NCBI RefSeq assembly: GCF_905115235.1
Contig: NC_051851.1
Span: forward strand, 54,261,240 to 54,325,239
Length of the DNA: 64,000 bases
DNA from: Hermetia illucens
Lineage: Eukaryota > Arthropoda > Insecta > Diptera > Stratiomyidae
Direction: 5' to 3'
This document shows positions 56,650-64,000 of the stretch, piece after piece. The position numbers were made by a program, and so were the translations under genes. Each line of letters starts with the position of its first letter. Positions within the stretch are counted from its first letter, which is position 1. The notes beneath the pieces were generated by a model that did no database searches, was not told the DNA's origin, and was given only the letters and a program-made list of their open reading frames with translations.

Positions 56650-57593
56650 ATGAAGTGCCAAGTGATCTTTTTATTACTTTCTGCAATTGGTGAATATTTA
56701 TTTACAACACAGTGGATATTTCAAGATTTTTGATTATTTACAAATGTACATATATTTATAGTTGGTTGTAAAGCAAGTTCGGTTCCCTGCGAAGTACCAT
56801 GCACTAAGGAAATGGTTCCCGTTTGTGGCACTGATGGAGACAATTTCGTTGTTTTTAGTAATGCATGTTTGATGAACAATCAAAAATGCAAGGATGGCAA
56901 AAGTGAGTTGTAGTTCTTCCATTATTTTATCTTATTTACATGGGAATGCAAAAGAAGCATTAATATCGGCATAGAAAAAACATTTTCTAAAAATAGTGAT
57001 TGTTACTGAATTTGCATTACATTCTCTTATTTGATTGCAGGTTGGACCAAATCTGATCTCAGATCGTGCGGTTTGTATGATTCTCGTGATGAAGTTAAAG
57101 ACGATTGCCAAGGAGGATGTCCAGCGCTTGTCTTACCTGTTTGTGGGTATAATGGGGATAATTTCAAACTTTTCGTAAATGCCTGCATGATGGAGAACTC
57201 GCACTGTGCTTTCCCGAAAGGTATGACTTCAAAAGTTATTTGAAAACGTATTGTATATTGTATTGTATAATCTATCTTTTTAGAGAAAGCTTACACTTCT
57301 GTTCCTCTAAGTATGTGCCAAACGTCAACTGGTTCAATTCAGAGCCGGTCTTCAGATTTGCCGGAATGTCCTTTAGCGTGTACTGAAATTTATACACCAA
57401 CATGTGGATACGATGGGAACGAGTACAAAGTGTTCGGTAACAAGTGCGCGTTACAAGCTTATAATTGTTTAAGAACAGAAAGTGAGTTGTTGCCTTTAGT
57501 ATTGGATGAAAGTGATAAACACACGGAATTTTGTCTATTATAGGTTGGCAAACGGTATCGTTGGAATTGTGTCCTAAAGAAGCACAACTTTAA
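56650..57593 (+). CDS. Secreted three-domain Kazal-type protein (Kazal gene 2)
   Basis: Five plus-strand exons (56650-56689, 56762-56902, 57041-57220, 57284-57481, 57544-57593), all GT-AG and phase 1, give 202 residues. MKCQVIFLLLSAIVGCKA is the signal peptide. Three domains carry six Cys each, spaced C1-x3-C2-x7-C3-x13-C4-x6-C5-...-C6, for example CEVPC, then PVCGTDGDNFVVFSNAC. C6 of each lies in the next exon, and the last exon is 50 bases, as in Kazal gene 1. The P1-position residues are K, A and E, so only domain 1 looks suited to a trypsin-like protease. Undamaged. Probably a secreted inhibitor; target unknown. Confidence 0.92.
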
Positions 57594-57678
57594 ATAAGTG
57601 ACTAGGGTTAGGTTGGAAAAAAATTTTTGTAGAAGGAGATTACTCCTGGTTTTATATAAAAATATTGGATCAAAAAAC

Positions 57679-57684
57679 AATAAA
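57679..57684 (+). terminator. Poly(A) signal of Kazal gene 2
   Basis: AATAAA 86 bases after the stop codon. Confidence 0.7.
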
Positions 57685-57969
57685 AAGTTGAAAAATTACA
57701 GAAGATTTTTTAATATAAGTGTATCATCAGAATTATCGTCATTATCAGGATCGTAATGAAGGTATTTTTATCTGTCTTACAACATATGTGTATCTCTTGT
57801 GATTGTTCCACACATTTGAATTGTTACGGTTCATTTTGGATGGCAATTCTTCCACACAAATGACGCAGAAATCGGTGTCCTCCGAAAAAGATCATTTTAC
57901 CAAATTTTGTGTTATATTGTTTCCCTTTTTAAAGTTCTGTGTAAAACAAGTGCTAATTGAAATTGGTTT

Positions 57970-58510
57970 AATATCTGTCTGTCTGACACACTTATTTTCT
58001 GAGGAATGGTTTCTCCTAGGGGGAATACGAGGAGTGGAAAGTGATTATTTCTTTCACGGACCGGTTCTCAAATACTACTCAATCGAAAAATCCGGAAAAA
58101 GTCACGTAGCTGCTACTATAAGATGTCTACGCTTCAAAATACCCTCCATACTGATACCTATTTAAATAAAGTTAATAATAGTACATTATTGTATTTATTA
58201 TTACTATATTTTTTTTTTGAAACTGGCTGGAAACCTCCTTTAAGTTTATCCCAGACTCATCAAATTTTGCAGCCTATATTGGCTGTAATATAGAGCATGA
58301 TACTATTGGTAGAAATAGCACTATCGCTAATAAAATTATAATAGACCAAATTAGTTTCTTTTGTGCAAATTTACTGCAATCCAAATCATTGAATATCAAC
58401 AGCACATTGAAGTGAGTAACCTGATGTGGTAAATGCAATACAATACAAGTAGCAAATGGAACAGTTCTACACTTAAATGTCCTTACACTAGAAATATACA
58501 AAACCTTTTA
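57970..58510 (+). repeat. Interspersed repeat family D, second copy
   Basis: Shares with 39.6-40.3 kb the GTCTGTCTGACAC start and the boxes 'ctactcaatcgaaaaatccggaaaaagtca', 'gaaactggctggaaacctcc', 'tagagcatgatactatt' and 'aattagtttcttttgtgcaaattta', in the same order. Non-coding. Confidence 0.65.
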
Positions 58511-58822
58511 TACTTTGACCATTTTGCTTCTGCTTTTTGGCTTGTTTTCAACTTCTTCTACCTCTTTTTGTAGGATGTGCTTCCTTTACTTCTTTCGCTT
58601 TTCTTACTTCATTGCGCCTCTTCCTTTTTCCGCGCATGTTTTCGGGTGATGTCAACATCGTACTTTTTACTAGTGCATTTGTTTTTTGAGGAGTTTGACC
58701 TGGTTTGAAAAGAGTAGCTTTCGCTAGTAGAGGCAGTAAGCTTGAAAACTGAACATTGGCGTTGGTGGCTTCTCTGATCTAACGACCTCTTCTTGAACAG
58801 CAACAGCAGAGTAAATCGGCTA
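58511..58822. other. No gene recognised
   Basis: Pyrimidine-rich on the plus strand near 58.55-58.63 kb. No domain match. Confidence 0.4.
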
Positions 58823-58838
58823 AAACAAAGTATCTTTG

Positions 58839-59356
58839 TAGGACAAACGGTTTCGTCCAGGGCAGAGGCAACTCTTCAGACGCTGCCTCACCTCTGCCCT
58901 GGGAGCAGCGTGACCGTGAGTGGCATCGGATGGAAAACGCTCCATTTATATGTTTAGGAAAACACGCCAAGGGTGCGAATTATATCCGAATTATATATAT
59001 ACTTAGGATCCCTCACTTATCCTAAACAATTAATTTAGCTTTAGCCAGCTCAGGCTCAAACTATCGGTTTCTACTGGATATAATTCGCACCCTTGGCGTG
59101 TTTTCCTAAACATATAAATGGAGCGTTTTCCATCCGATGCCACTCACGGTCACGCTGCTCCCAGGGCAGAGGTGAGGCAGCGTCTGAAGAGTTGCCTCTG
59201 CCCTGGACGAAACCGTTTGTCCTACAATTTTTAATGCTTGGGTGCCATGCCCCAAACGAGGGATCCGCGGACCAAATAAACGTGGGAGTAAGTTGCTCTC
59301 CATTTGGTCCGGTCCAACAACAAGTGGTTGTGGACTTAGGATCCCTCACTTATCCT
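58839..59356. mobile_element. Foldback-type element with perfect 152-bp inverted arms
   Basis: Arms 58836-58987 and 59076-59227 are exact reverse complements over 152 bases, with an 88-base spacer. A 16-base direct repeat, AAACAAAGTATCTTTG, flanks the unit at 58823-58838 and 59357-59372, as expected for a target-site duplication. Each arm holds an inner stem CAGGGCAGAGG / CCTCTGCCCTG. Inside, ACTTAGGATCCCTCACTTAT and the next nine bases occur both in the spacer (59001-59029) and at the right end (59334-59362). Each arm has an open frame (MACFPKHINGAFSIRCHSRS...), but the two are mirror copies with no known domain, so coding is doubtful. Mechanism unknown. Confidence 0.8.
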
Positions 59357-59619
59357 AAACAAAGTATCTTTGATTTTTAATATCAAAATTCTGTCCGATT
59401 GATAAAGTCAGAATTGATGAACATGTTTCGAATATATGGGCAGGCATGAGAACCAGATTTTATGTTTGAAATTGTAAGCGCAAAATCCATTCCCAATCAG
59501 GTATATCACTAATTGCAAATCTTTTGATATTATAATTGAGTTTCCATGGATTGTACTGTTACTCGTAGTACACATATAGCAGTTTATAAAACGATACAGC
59601 GAAAAGTTGGCTTCACTGT

Positions 59620-60880
59620 AACCACAGTGAGGTCTTCTGATTGGTCAATGACTTCAACTGATAGATGGGATGAATAGTTATCGAGCAAAAGAAGAGTTGG
59701 CGATCTTTTTCATGGATTGCCAGAAGCATTTGCATATCCACCTGCGCCAGGAACAACATTATCCATGATAATTTTTGGGCATTGTTCATCCCGACGAAAT
59801 TGGTAAGACTGACTAGGCTAACCCTGATCAATGTGCGACGCTAGACAAAAGCAGCAAGATAACTATCAAGGCCATTTGATATCAACAACGGTCTACGACA
59901 GGAGGATGCCCTATCATGCGTCCACTGTAATCTGGCCCTCGAAAAAGTGATCCTTGATGTTTAGGTAAATGCAAGAAGTACGATCCTCATTAAGTTCACG
60001 ACATCATGGGAAGAACGACCCAAGACGCACAAAACGCCTTCATCCAGATCGAGCAGGCGGCGCGAGATCTTGGGTTGCACATCAATGAAGGCAAGACAAC
60101 TTATATGGTCCAACGTTACCACCAAAAACTGACCAACCAACAAAATCAAACCGCACTGGTCAAACGGGAAGAATAAAGATAGGAGACTACAACTTTGAGA
60201 CCGTTGATAATTTTTCCTATCTAGGATCGAAAATCACAACCGATACCAGCTACGACGAAGAAATCTGCGCACGGTTGTCCTGTTGGCTGCCTATTTCAGC
60301 TTACAAAAACTGTTCCATAGGGTCAAAGCACTTACTGTACAAGACAATGATTTTGCCAGTCCTCATGTATTCCTCGGAGACTTGGGACGATTCCGTAGCC
60401 TACATAACGACGAAATATATGAGCGATACCACGACCGTTTGGTTGTGAATAAAATCCGCGTCAACAGGTTGCGGTGGGCGGGTCACTTAATCCGTATGGA
60501 TGAGGACGATCCAGCCCGGAAAGTCTATAAGGGCAATATCTATGGTAAAAAAAGAAGATGAGGCAGACCCTGCCTGAGATGGAGCGATGCGTAGGTCAGG
60601 ACGCCGGACAGCTTTTAGGGATATCGAATTGGTGGACCTTTTTGCAAAACCGGGATGTCTGGAGTTCCTTATTAAGACAGGCCTAGACCGGATATCGGTT
60701 GTTGCGCCGTTGATGATGATGAATCTTTGGCATTCTAACTTTGTTGAACAAGAACATAGGCGTCATCGAGCTTCCGCTTGCGTTGGCAGCCAAAGTCACA
60801 GTGATTATTCTACTTCGCTCGGTGAAGTAACTATTGAATTTGAAAGTCAATGTTTTGCTTGGAAAAGTTTTTAACATCAT
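59620..60880 (-). mobile_element. Tigger/pogo-like DNA transposon fragment split by RTE-A
   Basis: The minus strand right part reads RSRIITVTLAANASGSSMTP followed by MFLFNKVRMPK. The left part reads PKIIMDNVVPGAGGYANASG, then PTLLLLDNYSSHLSVEVI (second catalytic D block, LDN-SSH) and DLTVVTVKPTF. Together these are the middle of a DDE_1 transposase. An RTE-A copy on the other strand separates them at 59,784-60,724. Ends and the last catalytic block are missing. Confidence 0.8.
59784..60724 (+). mobile_element. RTE-A LINE copy, strongly 5'-truncated, inside Tigger-like element
   Basis: Starts in the EFGIPTK region of the RT and ends 'gttgcgccgttgatgatgatgaatc'. The YADD box lies in a deletion, but the [19 protein letters not shown] and C-terminal blocks are present. 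TTTGGGCATT (59774-59783) and TTTGGCATT (60725-60733) are the target duplication, differing by one G. Frameshifts and several internal deletions. Confidence 0.88.
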
Positions 60881-60884
60881 TTTT

Positions 60885-61095
60885 CGGAAAGATAATTCTT
60901 TGTGTCGGGACATAAAATTATATTGTTTGTATATTTGAGCACTCAGACTCTAGTGGTCCGTTGGACTCGATTCCCCTGTCTAATGGAATATCCCGGATTT
61001 GTTTATGCATCGCAGGATTTCCGTGATTACCGTTGTAGTTGTAGTACATCAGCACCAAGTCTGTCTGATGCGCCCATATGGGGGGGGGGGATCCC
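60885..61095. other. No gene recognised
   Basis: Includes a run of 11 G at 61080-61090. Possibly the distal part of the Tigger-like or LOA-group element. Confidence 0.35.
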
Positions 61096-61099
61096 TATT

Positions 61100-64000
61100 C
61101 TGAATATATTTTCAACTAGCGAATTATGACCAGTCTCAATGTCATCAATATTTCTCCAGCCTTTCTGCTTTTTGGCAGAATAAACTTTGCAATATATTTG
61201 TTTGGTTCAGGCAAGAAAAGTTTGATGTGTCTAACAACATTAAGGCTCAGCCACCTGCCATTATGGGAAGCTTGTTCTCAGTTTTTTATATCAGCATTAG
61301 CCAATGCTTCTGACCCAATTGCTGTTTCCGGTGCGAGCATGGGCAAAACTGAACCTTCTTTTGCTAAAGCATTCGAGATTTAATTTCTCTCTACTGCTGC
61401 TTAACGCCCGCAATGCAGCTTGACTATAGCTACAGATTGGGAAGCGCCTGCCCTTCAACCGCTCGTCAATCATCCATGTTGCCGACTTTAGGATCGAATA
61501 CAGTTCCGCCTGAAAGACCATTGCTTATTGTCCCAAGGTAATAGCCCGCTTGTCATTTTTATTCGATAGGTAGACTTTTGTTCCGGAACCCTGTTCTGTT
61601 TTTGAGCCACTGGTGTAGAAGACGTTAGTATATGGATTTTCCTGGTTCGTCCCAGTTTTCTTTTCGTTTCAAGATAACCTCATATCTTCTACCAAACAGT
61701 ATGGGGCTCCGAGAATCAGAACGCATTGCGAAAACTGGATTTAGTTCTCCCAATAACTCTTTTAATGCTCTATGACCCCATGTCTATTGTTTTCCCATAG
61801 ATCTAATCGAATTAGTGTATGAGCTGCTCATTGAATTGCTCTGAATAAACAAATCAAAGGGCTGCAAATTGAGTAATTCATTCAGAGCTGCATGTCGTAC
61901 TCATGGCACCGGTGATACCCAGACACACAGTTCTCTGCAGTGTGGCTAGTTAACAACGAAAATTCTTTTGTTTCACATTAACCCACCACACTATGGATGC
62001 TTAAGCGAACATCGGCCTAATGATAACGACATATATTCACATTACTACCTGAGGCCTAAGCCCACCTGTCGAGGCAAACGTCCGCCTATATAGCCCATAA
62101 GCTGAGAGAGTTCGTTTCATCTTTATCTCGACATGTTTGTTCCAAAGAAGCCTCTTGTCTAGAACGACTCCTAGATATTTCACTTTTTCGTAGAGTTGAA
62201 GGGTTTCCTCCTTTTTCTAAATAATGGCATTGTGGTTTTATTTAAATTTATTGAAAATCCATGCCTGAGGCACCAACTGTCAATCAAATCAACAGCGCGT
62301 TGTGTATTTCTACCAACCGTTGCGAGATCTCGACCAACAACTCATACAGCCACGTCGTCCGCCTGAACTTGAATGTGTATTGGAAGATTTTGCAGTTCGC
62401 ATTGTAGTGAGTCGATCAGCATACAGTGATAGCACACCTCGTTTAGGGTAGCCTTTCTTCGCCTCTGTTGTTAGGTAGCGATCAATACCCACTTCAGCAC
62501 ACAGCAACCTCTGCGTTAGCGTAGCATGGATCCAATTAATTAAAGTTTCATGAACACTAGCTGTCTACGGCATCGCAGAGCTTTTGGAAGGGCACACAGT
62601 AAAACGCCCTTTCTATGTCGACGAACACCCCCATTGCATACACGCCTTTCGGAGTTGCGCCCTCCATCTTCGAAACCAAAGAATGAAGAGCAGGCTCACA
62701 GAACTTTCCACGTTGGTAAACATGTTGGTTTTCATTTAGTGGGTGCGACTTTAGCACCTTCTCGCGAATATGATGCTCAACCAGCCTCTCCAGACATTTC
62801 AGGGAAAATGATGTTAAGTTGATTTGCCTGAAGTTCTTTGGATTTAAATAATCATCTTTCAGCAAGACATCAAATATTTCGTAGTAGTTGCTCTTTACCC
62901 TGCTTTAGCATCGTTGGGTAGGTGCCATCCATGCCAGGTGCTTTGAAGGGTTCAAATAATAGTATAGCAGCTCTTGTCTTTTCATTGATAACAACCGCTC
63001 TCTCCTCTAGGATTGCATTTGCTACGTACTGCCCCAACAAATATGTTGAGCGTTCGCATTACAACCTATTAAGAGTTCAAGACCACTTGATTCTACATAC
63101 ACTACCAGATCCCTTAGTTCTTGCGTAGGCGGTGGACACAAAGTATCCGAAGCAAAGTAAGCAGAGGCAACTATTAGGTTTCTCCTCTTACCATTAACCT
63201 GGTATTGTAAGTTGACCGAAAAAAAGTCCTGGAAACAGAATTGTCTCAGCATGATTTCCTCTAACAACTTTGATATCAGAACACAGGCCCTCGGTCTCGA
63301 GGATCTCGCATTCAAGAAGATTCTATTCCCCTTTACTGATCCAATACCACAGATTTTGTTGAAACGAACATATGGATTTGAACTAGAAATATATAAGGAT
63401 AGTCTTGCAACTTTGCCAGATTTGCTGCCAGTAGATAAGAAGAGGCTTGGGCATGCTGCAAGTTAATTTGACTAACTCTTATGTTTGTAGGCATAAGTGC
63501 AGTCTAATATGGAAATCGCCGCTAACTTAAAAGTCTACTGCGTTCAGTGTGGATCTCATCTCATAGTAGCTTGTCCTCACCTTCCGCTGGCTTTCTTGCG
63601 TACGGTTTTTCTGGCTATCGCCACACTTGGTGGTCTAACAACGCCCATGTCCTCATTCCCAAGAAATTTCGCCTTCTTTCGCAGTGCTTTTCGTTGTCGT
63701 CGGCTGGGACCCCTCCATGTTCACGGTCTCCGGACTGCATAGATCTCTTTCCATATACCTGAAATACACCAGTTGCATCCACATCACCAGTTTCCCTTTC
63801 TGCCGTTTTTCCTGGTAGAGGCGGAGGAGAAGGCTCTAATGGGCAATTCTGTAGTCTCTTTTGCTTTGCCTGAGCCTTATTACCGTAATTTGTAATGCAT
63901 CGGCTCCCAAAAGGAAACTGTGCCTCAGAAAATTACCCATGGATTGGTTGACGGCCGAAATTGCAAGTCTACGAAATAACTGCCTTAGACTTCGACGGAT
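61100..64000 (-). mobile_element. LOA/I-group LINE copy (family L), runs off right edge
   Basis: Read on the minus strand from the right edge it has a probable ORF1 end, then an endonuclease (INLQHAQASSYLLAAKLSKLQ, RPRACVLISKL, LIVASAYFASDTLCPPPTQELRDLV, LLIGCNANAQHICWGS). RT pieces follow: INLTSFSLKCLERLVEHHIREKVLKSHPLNENQHVYQRGKF, AMGVFVDIERAFYCVPF and QADDVAV. Last comes an RNase H region near 61.26-61.65 kb (YTSGSKTEQGSG, VFQAELYSILKSA, SYSQAALRALSS). An endonuclease-RT-RNase H layout fits the LOA/I group. Several frameshifts and stops; longest open part at 62.56-62.87 kb. Confidence 0.82.

Noticed and set aside
58779-59380. Mirror open frames of the palindrome as a protein-coding pair
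   Set aside because: They are the same arm read twice. No known domain, and the frame is set by the repeat.

Overview
The window looks like insect nuclear DNA, most likely from a fly (Diptera) with a repeat-rich genome. This rests on spliced genes with short GT-AG introns, AATAAA poly(A) signals, dipteran-style Kazal proteins, and a dense layer of nested non-LTR retrotransposons. No prokaryotic feature or CRISPR array is visible, and no recognisable LTR or viral element.

Five host genes can be supported. In order they are a biliverdin reductase B-like (BLVRB-type) gene (minus, 2.2-2.9 kb), an NAA80-type actin N-acetyltransferase (minus, 17.9-18.6 kb), the Mediator subunit MED6 (plus, 31.1-41.6 kb, with a 9.4 kb first intron), and two secreted three-domain Kazal-type inhibitor genes. 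The Kazal genes are divergent paralogues with the same exon layout (minus 46-47 kb, plus 56.7-57.6 kb). The host genes form no operon or shared pathway. The Kazal pair is the only related set.

Most of the rest is mobile DNA. The dominant family is an RTE-clade LINE, here called RTE-A. It has one structurally intact copy (9,548-12,877) with an open endonuclease-RT frame and a perfect 10-bp target-site duplication, plus about seven damaged copies and one short 5' stub. Other LINE lineages are a second and third RTE-like family (LINE-2, LINE-3), a further RTE-like fragment (LINE-4), R1-clade copies, a Jockey-type copy, an LOA/I-group family with RNase H, and a fragment of an R2/Dong/NeSL-type element with a C-terminal restriction-like endonuclease. 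DNA transposons are a near full-length irritans-like mariner, a Tc1 fragment and two Tigger/pogo-like copies. There are two tRNA-derived SINE families. One shares its 3' tail with RTE-A and is probably mobilised by it.

Region by region: 0-9.5 kb holds the BLVRB-like gene among LINE and Tigger debris; 9.5-16.9 kb is an RTE stack; 16.9-24.5 kb holds NAA80, SINEs and small repeats; 24.5-29.3 kb is RTE-A nested in LINE-3; 29.3-41.7 kb is MED6, whose first intron is filled mainly with antisense elements; 41.7-47.1 kb is RTE-A, mariner and Kazal gene 1; 47.5-55.4 kb is Jockey, SINE, LOA and R1; 56.6-57.7 kb is Kazal gene 2; 58-64 kb holds a perfect foldback element, a Tigger copy split by RTE-A, and an LOA-type LINE running off the right edge.

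The least familiar item is a hairpin-bearing repeat module. It occurs at 8.2 and 23.4 kb and as a perfect 2 x 152 bp palindrome at 58.8-59.2 kb.
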